Notes: a model not told the origin generated them from the sequence alone. 64,000 nucleotides of DNA from Ideonella aquatica (GCF_018069755.1 NZ_JAGQDE010000011.1:1-64000); one strand, 5' to 3'. Counted from the first letter of the stretch, positions 36,585-45,816 are shown. A program made the numbers and translations.

Positions 36585-38768
36585 CTAGATGGGCGGTCGC
36601 AGCCGCAATTCGGGCATCGGCTCTGCGCGGTACGGGCCGAACTGATCCTCCAGGCTGGTCAGGCGGGCTTCCAGGTCGCTCACGGCCTGAACGGCTTGCA
36701 GCAGTGCATCGCGCTCACTGGTGGTCAGCATGCGTCCGGCCGGGTCGCCGGTGGCCTGCTGTGTCGGGTCGGGGGCGCTGGTGCTGCGCGGGTAGCGCGG
36801 CGTCAGCGGCCAGCTGCGGGTGGCCTCGTCCAGCAGCGCGGCCAGGTCCTGGCCGGTGCTGCGGCTGCGCACGGCCTCGGTATATCGGGCCAGGTGACGG
36901 CGCAGCGCGCGCAGCTCCACCACCGCCCGCACATAGGTCTGTTCCTGCCAACCACGGCTGGGCCGCCCGTCGGCTTGGGGGGCAAAGCGCTTGAGCAAGC
37001 GGTCAGCACCACGGGTGCCATACCTGTGGGCGATGCGCATGATCACGTCGCCACGCATGGCGATGTTGAGTTGGCCCTCGCCGCGCTTGAGGGCGATGCG
37101 CAGCACGCGGTTGCGCACGATGGGCAGGCGTCCGGCGACGCGGTCGTTCCAGTCCTTCATCGTCAGCACCATGCCCAGGACAACGCCCAGCAGGCGGCTG
37201 AACGCGCCGCGTTCGGGAATGCGCCCGGTGTTGGGATCGGGCTTCTCGGCGCCCGGAACCTCGCGCTGCCAGTTGTCGGCCTGACCCTCGCGGTGGGTTT
37301 CTGGCAGCCAGATGGCGTCGTCCTTGTAATCCTGCAGCCGGCGATCCAGGAGCAGCGCAAAGGTGGGCCAGCGCGGATGGGCGCGGTCAAACAGGTGGAC
37401 CGGGAAATTGGCGCACAGGCCGCCGTCGGCCAGCAGGCAGCGGCGCAGGGCTCGCCGCGGACCGGCGTCGGCGGAGCTGGCCTGTGCCTTGTCCGGGCGC
37501 GAGGTCTCGTAGTCCATGGCGTACACCGGCACCAACTCGAACAGCAACGGAAAGCACAGGCTCAGCCGGGCCGCCACCACGATGGGCATGTCGGCCGTGG
37601 GCAGCTCGCGCAGTGCGCTGGCCGGCACCTCGTGCCGGGGGCCGCCGGCGTGGGGGCCGACGCGCACCGGCGGGGGCTCCTGGTCATCGCTGCCGGACCG
37701 GGGGGCGTAGGGCACGGCAATCCGGTCCAGGGCGCGCATCAGGGCGGGCGGAAAGATGCGCGCCCACTCTTCCGGCAGGTAGTACAGGCGGGTCAGCGGC
37801 TCATCCAGCGGCAGGCGCACCGGGCGGCCCTGGGTGACGTTGCTGGTGAACATGGTCAGTCCGATGCCGGGCTCGTCGGGCGGCCCGCCATCGGGGCGTG
37901 GCCCAGGCCCGGGGCGGCCGCCGCGCGGCGCGGCCCACAGCTCGGCGAAGCTCAGCGGCGGGTCGTCCTCGCCGCGCCCCGCCGACAGCTGCACGCCGCG
38001 GTGCATCCACTCGACCAGCGCCTCCGAGCGGCCATCCTGGCTGTTGCCGGGACACAGGCCGTAGTCGTTGTCGGCCAGCGCCCGAAGGTCACGCAGGAAC
38101 AGCAGCACCGCCAGCAAGGCCACCAGGGCCAGGCCCACCGCCAGCAACGCCACGCCCCCAGCCAGTGCCTGCAGCGGGAGCCAGCCGTGTACGCGCGCCA
38201 GCAGCCAGGCCGCCACCGGGCTGCCGATCAGCACCAGGCACAGTGGCAGCCACCAGCCGTAGACCGTGGCCACGGTCCGAAACAGCCAGGTCACGCCGCC
38301 CTTGACGTCGGAGGAGAACTCCTTGTCGGGCGGCACAGGCTGGCCATAGCGCTGCACGGCAAGCACGAACAACTTGAACAGGCGCCGCACCGGCCGGCGT
38401 GGCTGGAACAGGCGCAGCATCAGGGCCTCGCCACGCTCGTTTTCCTGGGCCAGGTCGGCCGGCATGCGGCGCAAGGCCTCGAACGAGCGGTGGACGCCGT
38501 GGCAGCGGCCGTACTCGGCGGCGGCGGCCACGGTGGCCGCCACCGCCCCCACCGAGTTGCCGCCTATGTGGCGGAAGCGGTAGTGACGCGCCAAGCCCAC
38601 CAGCGCCCAGGGATAGACCACGCCGCTGGCCACACCGCCGTTGAGCACCAGGTCGCAGAACTGATCCGCGGGCGGCTCTTCGTCCACCGGCTCAGGGATG
38701 TTGGCGTAGCTCTGGGGGTCGAACACCGCAGCACGGTCGCGCCAGAGCCAGGCCCAGCGCACGCTCAT
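36585..38768 (-). CDS. Patatin-like phospholipase with membrane insertion
   Basis: 727 residues. The patatin oxyanion loop NGGVASG is at 43-49, nucleophile Ser72 is in GGNSVG and Asp448 in LADGGLCANFP completes the Ser-Asp dyad. The dyad residues are about 376 apart, far more than in compact patatins. The gap includes two or three membrane helices at about 170-226 and a long Pro/Gly-rich loop. Patatins release fatty acids from membrane lipids. The ATG at 38768 overlaps the stop of the DyP-type gene (ATGA), and the product is the last of a four-gene operon. The C-terminal 100 residues are helical and Arg-rich. The function in this operon (lipid release for oxidation) is inferred. Confidence 0.85.
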   Translation of the reverse strand: MSVRWAWLWRDRAAVFDPQSYANIPEPVDEEPPADQFCDLVLNGGVASGVVYPWALVGLARHYRFRHIGGNSVGAVAATVAAAAEYGRCHGVHRSFEALRRMPADLAQENERGEALMLRLFQPRRPVRRLFKLFVLAVQRYGQPVPPDKEFSSDVKGGVTWLFRTVATVYGWWLPLCLVLIGSPVAAWLLARVHGWLPLQALAGGVALLAVGLALVALLAVLLFLRDLRALADNDYGLCPGNSQDGRSEALVEWMHRGVQLSAGRGEDDPPLSFAELWAAPRGGRPGPGPRPDGGPPDEPGIGLTMFTSNVTQGRPVRLPLDEPLTRLYYLPEEWARIFPPALMRALDRIAVPYAPRSGSDDQEPPPVRVGPHAGGPRHEVPASALRELPTADMPIVVAARLSLCFPLLFELVPVYAMDYETSRPDKAQASSADAGPRRALRRCLLADGGLCANFPVHLFDRAHPRWPTFALLLDRRLQDYKDDAIWLPETHREGQADNWQREVPGAEKPDPNTGRIPERGAFSRLLGVVLGMVLTMKDWNDRVAGRLPIVRNRVLRIALKRGEGQLNIAMRGDVIMRIAHRYGTRGADRLLKRFAPQADGRPSRGWQEQTYVRAVVELRALRRHLARYTEAVRSRSTGQDLAALLDEATRSWPLTPRYPRSTSAPDPTQQATGDPAGRMLTTSERDALLQAVQAVSDLEARLTSLEDQFGPYRAEPMPELRLRPPI

Positions 38769-40306
38769 AGCCAGGGCCCCCGGTCCTCGGCCCGCACAAA
38801 GTCGTTGGTCAGCAGGGTGGTCAGCGCGCCGGCACTGGGATACCACGCATACATCAGGCCGCGCGGCCGGACGAACACCTTGAAGCCCTCAAGCCAGACA
38901 TCGCGCCAGCCCGCCATCGGCAGCAGCAGCCGGGCTGAGGGGTCGTCGTGCGGACCGATCAGCGGATCGAGCGCCCGGTCGTCCAGGTCGCGGCCCGGCG
39001 GCGAGGCTGCAACCCACTGGCCCAGCAGTTCCTCGAACTGTGACTGCAGGTCAGCGCAGAAGAAGTGGCCCAGCTGACCGCGCTCGATACCATCGGTGGG
39101 CAGTTGCTCCCAGCAGGCCGGGCCAAAGGGCACGCTGCGGCGCAGCAGCGGCCGCGGACGCCATGCGCCGTCGGCATCGGGCCGAGACTGCAGGCGTCGC
39201 ACATGCGAGCCGAAGGGGCAGCCCTGGCCAAGGCTGTCGGCTTCCTCGTAAAGGGCCGGTGTTGTGGACGAGGCCTTGGGGCGCAGCAGCTGCAGGGCGT
39301 AGGCGTCGCGCTTCTTCCAGCAATCGGCACGCGACTCACAGTCCTGTTTGCTGCAGAAACTGCCCCGCGACGGGCAGCTTGGCGCGATCGTGCCGGGCTC
39401 GATGCGCCGGCCGTCTGGCCAGCGGCCGCTGAGCTTGGCCTTGATGAGCTGGCGCGCCGTGGCGAGCGGCTCGTCCTTGCCCAACAGCACCAGCAGTTCA
39501 TCGGCCCAGCGGGTGACCGCCTGCTCGAAGGCCACCACGTCCTGCACGGCCGGACGGAACGCGCCGAAGCTGGCGTTGCGGAAAAACTCGCGCACGGCGC
39601 TGGGGGCGCGCGGCAGCGCCCAGCGGTTGATCCGCATGTCGTCGGGATGGCCCAGCAGCAGCGCGCCGGGCGCGTGCTGGCGATGGTCGAGCGCCTGCTG
39701 GGCGGCGGGGATGTCGGCGAGGGGCTCGATGGCGATGTCGCTCAGGTCGTCGCGCAGGCCGAAGTGGGCCCAGCGCCCCTCCTGGCCGCTGGGCGGCGGC
39801 AGGTGTGCGCCCCGGATCAGCGCCACAAAGGGCGGCGCACTGGCGGGGGTGGTCTTGAGCGCCAGCCACGCATCACGCAGCGAGCAGGCGGTCGTCTCGA
39901 CCAGGTGCGCAGGTCCGTGCAGCGTCACCAGCACATGGGCACGGTCGAGGGACAAATCAGGCCAGTCCTCCTGGGGTGGCTGCTGGTTGGCGATGCCATC
40001 ACCCACGGCCGCACGCCGCGCGGGCGCCCCGGCGGCGAAGGACGGCGCCAGGCTGCGGAAAACGCGCAGGTACTCGTCAGGAACCTTCAGTGCCTCCAGA
40101 CCCGCACAACTGAAGCCGATGCTGCAGGTCATGTCGCCCTGAGGGCGGGCGCCATGGCTGATCGGCTGCGATCGCAGCAGCCTGGCGGCGTCATGCGCCC
40201 GCCCGGCGGGCACCTGCAGTACGACGTGTCGCACCTCGGCCCCGGCGGGGCGGCGCAGCAGCACCGACTGGACGTCGGGGAAGGCTTCAGAGGCTCGGCG
40301 GTTCAT
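38765..40306 (-). CDS. DyP-type haem peroxidase with inserted four-cysteine segment
   Basis: 513 residues. The N-terminal ferredoxin-like half has CSIGFSCAGLEALKVPDEYL, the usual DyP opening. The distal motif appears as HFGLRDDLSDI at 181-191: Asp186 of the GxxDG motif is kept but the last Gly is Asp. The proximal His368 lies in GCPFGSHVRR and the distal Arg in LLRRSVPFGP near 390, so the haem residues are retained. An unusual insertion at 309-330 carries Cys311, Cys318, Cys323 and Cys329, which could hold a metal. An AAGGA ribosome-binding site precedes ATG 40306. It lies 15 bases after the P450-like gene and overlaps the patatin gene. No signal peptide, so it is cytoplasmic. Confidence 0.8.
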   Translation of the reverse strand: MNRRASEAFPDVQSVLLRRPAGAEVRHVVLQVPAGRAHDAARLLRSQPISHGARPQGDMTCSIGFSCAGLEALKVPDEYLRVFRSLAPSFAAGAPARRAAVGDGIANQQPPQEDWPDLSLDRAHVLVTLHGPAHLVETTACSLRDAWLALKTTPASAPPFVALIRGAHLPPPSGQEGRWAHFGLRDDLSDIAIEPLADIPAAQQALDHRQHAPGALLLGHPDDMRINRWALPRAPSAVREFFRNASFGAFRPAVQDVVAFEQAVTRWADELLVLLGKDEPLATARQLIKAKLSGRWPDGRRIEPGTIAPSCPSRGSFCSKQDCESRADCWKKRDAYALQLLRPKASSTTPALYEEADSLGQGCPFGSHVRRLQSRPDADGAWRPRPLLRRSVPFGPACWEQLPTDGIERGQLGHFFCADLQSQFEELLGQWVAASPPGRDLDDRALDPLIGPHDDPSARLLLPMAGWRDVWLEGFKVFVRPRGLMYAWYPSAGALTTLLTNDFVRAEDRGPWL

Positions 40307-40321
40307 CGCGCGTCCTTGGCG

Positions 40322-42148
40322 TCAACGGCGGCACATCGGCACGTCGCGGTTGGGATAGGCGCTGTACAGGTAGCCGGCCAGCGGTGCCCGGTTGAAGCGC
40401 TTGACGGTGGCGATGAATTCCTCGGGGAACGCGCTGACGGGGTGCGGCGGGGCGTCCTCCAGGTGTTCGAACAAGCCGTCGAAGAGATCGCCAGCGCGCA
40501 GCGCGAAGTGGTAGAGGTAGGGCTCAAGTTCACCGTTGTAGATGGTGCGCAGGATCAGCTGGGTGTCGTCGTCGCTGAACTCGAACCACGCGAAATGCAC
40601 ACCGCCGAAGCTGGTCAGCAGGTGCTCGATGCGAGGCACGGCAGCGGCAATCAGGCGGCGCAGCTGGGCGACATGCTCGGCCCGCGGCGACTTCACGCGC
40701 ATCGAGACAATCAGGTTGCGCTGGGCTCGGCTGCGTACGCGCTTGTAGGTGAGCGGCAACTGTGTGCAGGCCACACCCCACAGGCGCTGCATGGGGAAGT
40801 CATCGCCGGTGAGCGGATCGATGCGGCGCGCCAGACCCGGCAGGTGCAGCACCCGTTTCACCAGCGCGGTGATCAGCGGCAAGGCCAGGTCCTTGCCCAG
40901 GCACGGGTGCGCCGCCTGGCCATGGGCGGTGTGACCCCAGGCATGGGCGCAGACCTGCGCGCGCGCCTGCTCGACGTGCCGGGCCACGTCGAGCAGCAGC
41001 AGGCAGTCGTCGCCATCGGGGATGCGGGTGCCCGTTGGCAGTTGCTGCGCGCCGATGGTTCGGCGCGGTAGCACCGGCAGCGGCGGTTGCTGGGCGACCA
41101 GGTCTGCCACCTGAGCGGCCAGTGCCGCGGCGCTCATCTCGCGAAGCTCGGCCAGGCGTGGCGCCTGGCCAGGCGTCAGCAGCTGATCAACAACCTGGCA
41201 GACGGCCGTCTGGAGATTGCCCAGCGTGCCGGCGATCAGCATGGCGCAGACCATGGCGCGGTCGTGGCCTGACAGCGGGCTGGCCACCTCGGGCAGTTGC
41301 CGCAGCAGCGGCTGACCCAGCAACTGCAGCGACAGGTGATCCAGCGGCTGGACCCCCACAGGCGTGCGCGCAAGATCGGGCGGGCCAAAGCGCCGCGCCG
41401 CGCGCCGCAGGCTGTCGTACTCCTCGACCAGCGCCGAGATGCGCGTGATCAGCGCGGCCACGGCGCGTTGCCCCTCGGGCACGGTGGCGGGCTCGCTGAC
41501 GAAGTGGCGCCCGATGGCGACGTACTGCAGCGCCCGGTAGGTGGCCTGCGCGCTGCGCTCCAGCAGCCCGTGGTCCTGGAAGCCAAAGCCGAACACGATG
41601 CCCATGTAGCGCAGCGCGGCCTGGCCGGCCCAGGCGGCCAGATCAAAGTCGTCCTGCGTCAGCGCCAGCAGCGCCGACTGCTCCACCGCCCTCTCAGCCG
41701 CCTGGGCCCACAGGACGGACGGCTGACATTGCAACAGTTGGCGCACGAAAGCCTGCTGCTCGGCATGCTCCGGGCCGGCTGACGGGTCCCGGGCCAGCAG
41801 GAAGGCGCCGCCGCCCAGCTCAGCGTAGGGCAGGTTGCTGAAATGCTGCGGCTGGGTCAGGGCGTGCTGGATGTCCTGGACGTCGGTGATCAGCCAGACG
41901 CGCCGGAAGCCCTGCGGCGGCCGATCCCCCAGTGGCGGCGCCGGATCGTCGCGGCGGTGGACGCGGCTGGGCAGGCTGTAACACGGGTCTGACCTGAGCG
42001 CTGTGATCAGCGCCGGGTGGTCATCGGGATCGCACCAGTGATCGAAGAAGCGCCGGTTGCGCTCTTCGTCGAGCTGATCGCTGGGCAGCTGGTTGAGGCA
42101 CTCCAGCAGGCGATTGGCATCGAAGGGCGGTCGATCGTGGCGTCTCAT
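40322..42148 (-). CDS. Cytochrome P450-like protein with extra C-terminal domain
   Basis: 608 residues. The haem-thiolate region is HGQAAHPCLGKDLALPLI with Cys416, compared with the canonical FGxGxHxCxG: the Phe is His and the second Gly is Ala, while His, Cys and the final Gly are kept. The helical N-terminal 440 residues fit a P450 fold (ALRYMGIVFGFGFQDHGLL; MVCAMLIAGTLGNLQTAVCQ as the I-helix region). From about residue 465 an additional domain follows (NLIVSMRVKSPRAEHVAQLR; FAWFEFSDDDTQLILRTIYN), which I do not recognise beyond a possible ferredoxin-like alpha/beta fold. The start ATG overlaps the cyclase stop (ATGA). No membrane anchor. The substrate is probably a fatty acid or other lipid, judged from the patatin partner. 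Confidence 0.72.
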   Translation of the reverse strand: MRRHDRPPFDANRLLECLNQLPSDQLDEERNRRFFDHWCDPDDHPALITALRSDPCYSLPSRVHRRDDPAPPLGDRPPQGFRRVWLITDVQDIQHALTQPQHFSNLPYAELGGGAFLLARDPSAGPEHAEQQAFVRQLLQCQPSVLWAQAAERAVEQSALLALTQDDFDLAAWAGQAALRYMGIVFGFGFQDHGLLERSAQATYRALQYVAIGRHFVSEPATVPEGQRAVAALITRISALVEEYDSLRRAARRFGPPDLARTPVGVQPLDHLSLQLLGQPLLRQLPEVASPLSGHDRAMVCAMLIAGTLGNLQTAVCQVVDQLLTPGQAPRLAELREMSAAALAAQVADLVAQQPPLPVLPRRTIGAQQLPTGTRIPDGDDCLLLLDVARHVEQARAQVCAHAWGHTAHGQAAHPCLGKDLALPLITALVKRVLHLPGLARRIDPLTGDDFPMQRLWGVACTQLPLTYKRVRSRAQRNLIVSMRVKSPRAEHVAQLRRLIAAAVPRIEHLLTSFGGVHFAWFEFSDDDTQLILRTIYNGELEPYLYHFALRAGDLFDGLFEHLEDAPPHPVSAFPEEFIATVKRFNRAPLAGYLYSAYPNRDVPMCRR

Positions 42149-45100
42149 GCGGGCTCCCAGGGGACAGGGTGTCGGGATTCAAAGGCTGCGCCTTGCGACC
42201 AGGCGGCCTGGGCCTGGAGCGCCCAGCGGTGGTCGCGGCAGCGGGCATGGCTGCGGCCTACCTGATGCAGGGCAAGGTCGAGCAGCGCAGCGGCCTGAGT
42301 GCAGCGGCCCTGCGCCGCATGCCAGGCGCCCAGCGACAGGGCGCAGCGCAGTGCCAACCCGGGCTTGGCATGCCGCTGCGCCAGCCGCAGCGCGCGCGCC
42401 AGCAAGCCGCCTGTGGTGGCGGTGTCGCCGCGCTGCCAGGCGTGCAGGCCCACCAGACGGCGCAGCTCGGCGTGGTAGTACAGCTCTCGGATGTCGCGGC
42501 TGACGCGCTGGGCCTCGTCCAGCAGCGCACCGGCCCCGGCGGTGTCGCCCAGGCGCAGCAGGATCTCGGCCCGCGTCATCAGGTAGGTGGCGCAGGAGAT
42601 CCGGGCGCCGCCGCCGGTCCACAGCGCGTAGCCACGGTCCATGTCCTGGGCGCCGATGTCCACCTGGCCCCGGTCAGCCGCGAGCTGGCCGCGCACCATC
42701 CAGGCGTGAGCCAGCCAGACCTCGAACTGGCCACGCTCGCAGACATCGACCGCCTCGTCGGCGTGGGCAATGGCCGCCGCGGTGTCGCCGCACAGACGCT
42801 TGATGCTGGCTGCAAAGCCCAGCGCGACACCCAGGCTGAACGGGTGGTCCAGCGCGCGGGCGTGCGCCAGCAGCTGGTCCAGGCGATCCAGGGCGTCGCC
42901 GGCGCGTCCCAGCTCAAACAGGATCCAGGCCGAGTAGCCCAGGCACATCACCGCCGGATCCTGCACGGCGCTGCGCGGACGGGCCATGCCGCGGTAGTGT
43001 TCCAGGCAGGTTTCGAAACCGTCCAGCGCGTGTCGCCAGTGGCCGCGGTGGAAGCGCACATTGGCCTGTGCCCAGTGGGACTGCAGCGCCAGCAGCGGAT
43101 CGCGATGCCAGTCGGTGGCGGCCACCGCTTGGTCGGCAATCTGGCTGGCACGCCGCAGGTCGCCGCGCATGACATAGCAGGCCTCCAGGCCCAACTGGAT
43201 GCGGGTGAGGACCGCAGCGTCGTCCTGGCCCTTGGCCAGGACTTCGGCCTCGCGGTAGGCCTGTTCCACCTCGGCACTGCCGTAGCCCTGCAAAGCCAGC
43301 AGCGCCGCGGCCACGAGCTGCTGGGCGCGGGTGGCAAAGCGCGCGCGCACCAGCGGGTCGGACAGCTCGCCCGCCAGTGAGAGGCTGCGCCGGCCGAGCT
43401 CCACCGCCTCGCGGTAGGCCTGCCGGGCCGCCGCGCCGCGCGCAGCGGCAAACCAGGCGCGGCGCGCCTCGTCCAGCCGGCCGGCGGCCTGCAGGTGGGC
43501 AGCGATCAGCTCCGGCCGCTCACGCGGGATTTCCGGCGATACCGCCTCGATCAGGGTGGCGATCAGGCCATGCAGACGTTCGCGGTCGGCCGTGGGCGTG
43601 GACCGGTAGGCCACATCGCGGATCAGGGCGTGGCGGAACCGATAGCCCGGCTGCGCGCCGCTCAGGGGCAGCAGAAAGCCAGACTCCAGCAAACAGTCCA
43701 GGCTGCCCTGGCGCCGCGCCTGCCGCACGAAGGGGTCGTCCAGCTCCAGCAGCCGCGCCACGTGGTCGGCCCGGCATTCGCGCCCGAAGACCGACAGCAG
43801 CTGCGCCATGGCACGGTCCAGGCCCAGCTCGTCCAGGCGCGACACCAGCAGGTCCTCGAGTGTGGCGGGCAGTTCGTCGAGGGCCTCGACGCCCCGCTGC
43901 TGCAGCATGCGCAGCGATTCTTCGAGGAACAGTGGCACGCCCTCGGCACGATCGATGATGCGCTGCAAGACCCAGGCCTGCGCACCGCCAAGCTCGCGGG
44001 CCAGTTCACGCATGGCCTCGTCGGGCAGGCCGCGCAGCGTCAGCTCGTGGGCGCCGGCCACGTGGAGCCTGGGGGCGCTGCCGGTGCGCTCGCCCAGGAC
44101 CACCACGCGGGCTTGTGGGGCCGCGCCTTGACGCAATCGATCCAGGAGCTGCAGGCTGGACGGGTCGATCCAGTGGGCGTCATCGACCACCAGGCAGCAG
44201 GGTGCGGCAGCGATGATCGCCTGCAGGCAGGCCAACAGCACCGGACCCACGCGCTGGTCAGCAGGCGCCGGCTCCAGCGCGTCGGCTGTGGGCACCAGCA
44301 GCCGCACCAGCTGTTCGACCTGCTCGGGCGCGGACTCGCCGACCGTGTGGTTGACCAGCCGGCGCACGGCGGGCATGGACGCATCGCTGCCGATGCGCCA
44401 GTGCTCGCGCAACAGGTCAATGATGGCCGCAAAAGGGCTGCGCTCGGCCAGCGGGTGGCCGCTCAGGCGCAGGCAGCCCAGGCCACGCTGACGCACGACC
44501 TGGCTGAACTCGGCCAGCAGGCGTGACTTGCCCAGGCCGGCTTCGCCGCGCACCAGGCACCACTGGGGTCCGCTGTGCTGCGCCTCGTCGAGCAAGCGGC
44601 TCAGCGTGTGAAGCTCCTGGCCGCGCCCCACAAAGCGGTGCGCGCCGCCATGCACGACGCCCTGCAGCGCCACCACATCGGTCAGGCGGTACAAGGTGGT
44701 GCTGATGCCGAAACCCTTGATGGGCACGTCTTGCGCGTGGATGTCCAGCACGAACTCCGGCCCCACCCTGGGCAGGGTGGCCGGGGCGACGACGATCTGG
44801 CCCGGCTGGGCGTGTTCGCGCGCGCGTGCGGCGAGATGCACGTCGGCGCCATAGGCCAGACGCGCATTGATGGCCACCTCTCCCGATGCCACGCCGATGC
44901 GCACCTTCAGCCCCAGGCGGTCGAGGGTCTGGCTGAGCCGCCAGGCGGCCATCAGCGCACGCTTGGCCGCTCCTTCCACGGCACGAGGAAATCCGAAATA
45001 GGCCATCAGGCCGTCATCGCCCTGCGGCATCTCGAGCGTGCCGTGGAAATGCTCGGTCACCTCGCGGCAATGGCGGTAGTAGGCCTGCATGGTCTGGCCG

Positions 45101-45816
45101 TAGCGCTCGCCCTTTTCGCTGTTGACCAAGGGCGTGGAGTCGACAAGATCGATGCTCAGCGCCGTCACCGGACGCCACGCCTGCTCTGCGTCATCCAGCA
45201 GGCCTTTGGCGTCGCCATACAGCCGACAGCTGTCGAGCGGCAGGCCCAACTGCTTCAGTGAGTGCTCCAGCGCCTGGGAGAACCACAGCGGGTCTCGCCA
45301 GTGGCTGCGCAGAAGCGTCTCCAGCAAGCTGCGCTGAGCGGGTGGCCACTGCTCGTCGACCACCACCAGCGGCCGCCCCTGCGACTGCGCCTGGGCCACG
45401 GCCACCAGGTGACCAGGGGCGTTGGCGGCGCGCGTGACCACCAAACGGGGCGCATCGGCGGCCACGGCATCCGGCAGCCCGACGTCGGTGATGTAGCGCG
45501 TGATCGCCCGGCCGGGCAGGCCGAGCTGGGTCCATTCGCGCTCCCAGGGCCAATCGTCCAACGCGGCGGGCAGTTGCAGGCTGAGTCGGTCTCCAGGGTG
45601 CTGGCAGAGGACCTGGCCCACCGAGTCCGGCAGTGCCCGTTGATGGGGTGCCGGCCAGGGGGCGTGGCCAGTGATCATCCGGGTGCGGCCGTCGCTCAAC
45701 CAGACACGCAGACCACCGCCGGGCGCCTGGTCCAGGCTGAGCAGCCAATGGACAGGGGCATGGCGGAAATGGGCCGCTACAGCACCCGCGGACGCACGAT
45801 CGACAGCCGTGTCCAT
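42145..45816 (-). CDS. Class III nucleotide cyclase / AAA ATPase / TPR regulator
   Basis: 1223 residues. Residues 1-215 are an unrecognised N-terminal part. Residues 217-380 form a class III cyclase domain: SIDLVDST with metal-binding Asp223, GDDGLMAYFGFP with Asp267, and RIGVASGEVAI. Residues 395-690 are an AAA/STAND ATPase with Walker A GEAGLGKS at 424-431 and Walker B LVVDDAHWID near 546. The remainder is helical repeats of TPR type. Similar cyclase-ATPase-TPR proteins are large signal integrators. It is the first gene of the operon, with a GGAGGGGGG ribosome-binding site before ATG 45816. The promoter should lie in the 257-base gap shared with the divergent ribonuclease gene. Whether the product is cAMP or cGMP is not shown. 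Confidence 0.86.
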   Translation of the reverse strand: MDTAVDRASAGAVAAHFRHAPVHWLLSLDQAPGGGLRVWLSDGRTRMITGHAPWPAPHQRALPDSVGQVLCQHPGDRLSLQLPAALDDWPWEREWTQLGLPGRAITRYITDVGLPDAVAADAPRLVVTRAANAPGHLVAVAQAQSQGRPLVVVDEQWPPAQRSLLETLLRSHWRDPLWFSQALEHSLKQLGLPLDSCRLYGDAKGLLDDAEQAWRPVTALSIDLVDSTPLVNSEKGERYGQTMQAYYRHCREVTEHFHGTLEMPQGDDGLMAYFGFPRAVEGAAKRALMAAWRLSQTLDRLGLKVRIGVASGEVAINARLAYGADVHLAARAREHAQPGQIVVAPATLPRVGPEFVLDIHAQDVPIKGFGISTTLYRLTDVVALQGVVHGGAHRFVGRGQELHTLSRLLDEAQHSGPQWCLVRGEAGLGKSRLLAEFSQVVRQRGLGCLRLSGHPLAERSPFAAIIDLLREHWRIGSDASMPAVRRLVNHTVGESAPEQVEQLVRLLVPTADALEPAPADQRVGPVLLACLQAIIAAAPCCLVVDDAHWIDPSSLQLLDRLRQGAAPQARVVVLGERTGSAPRLHVAGAHELTLRGLPDEAMRELARELGGAQAWVLQRIIDRAEGVPLFLEESLRMLQQRGVEALDELPATLEDLLVSRLDELGLDRAMAQLLSVFGRECRADHVARLLELDDPFVRQARRQGSLDCLLESGFLLPLSGAQPGYRFRHALIRDVAYRSTPTADRERLHGLIATLIEAVSPEIPRERPELIAAHLQAAGRLDEARRAWFAAARGAAARQAYREAVELGRRSLSLAGELSDPLVRARFATRAQQLVAAALLALQGYGSAEVEQAYREAEVLAKGQDDAAVLTRIQLGLEACYVMRGDLRRASQIADQAVAATDWHRDPLLALQSHWAQANVRFHRGHWRHALDGFETCLEHYRGMARPRSAVQDPAVMCLGYSAWILFELGRAGDALDRLDQLLAHARALDHPFSLGVALGFAASIKRLCGDTAAAIAHADEAVDVCERGQFEVWLAHAWMVRGQLAADRGQVDIGAQDMDRGYALWTGGGARISCATYLMTRAEILLRLGDTAGAGALLDEAQRVSRDIRELYYHAELRRLVGLHAWQRGDTATTGGLLARALRLAQRHAKPGLALRCALSLGAWHAAQGRCTQAAALLDLALHQVGRSHARCRDHRWALQAQAAWSQGAAFESRHPVPWEPA

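Noticed and set aside
36441-39077. 878-residue plus-strand open frame opposite the patatin gene
   Set aside because: Shadow frame; the patatin catalytic motifs and operon overlaps are on the minus strand.
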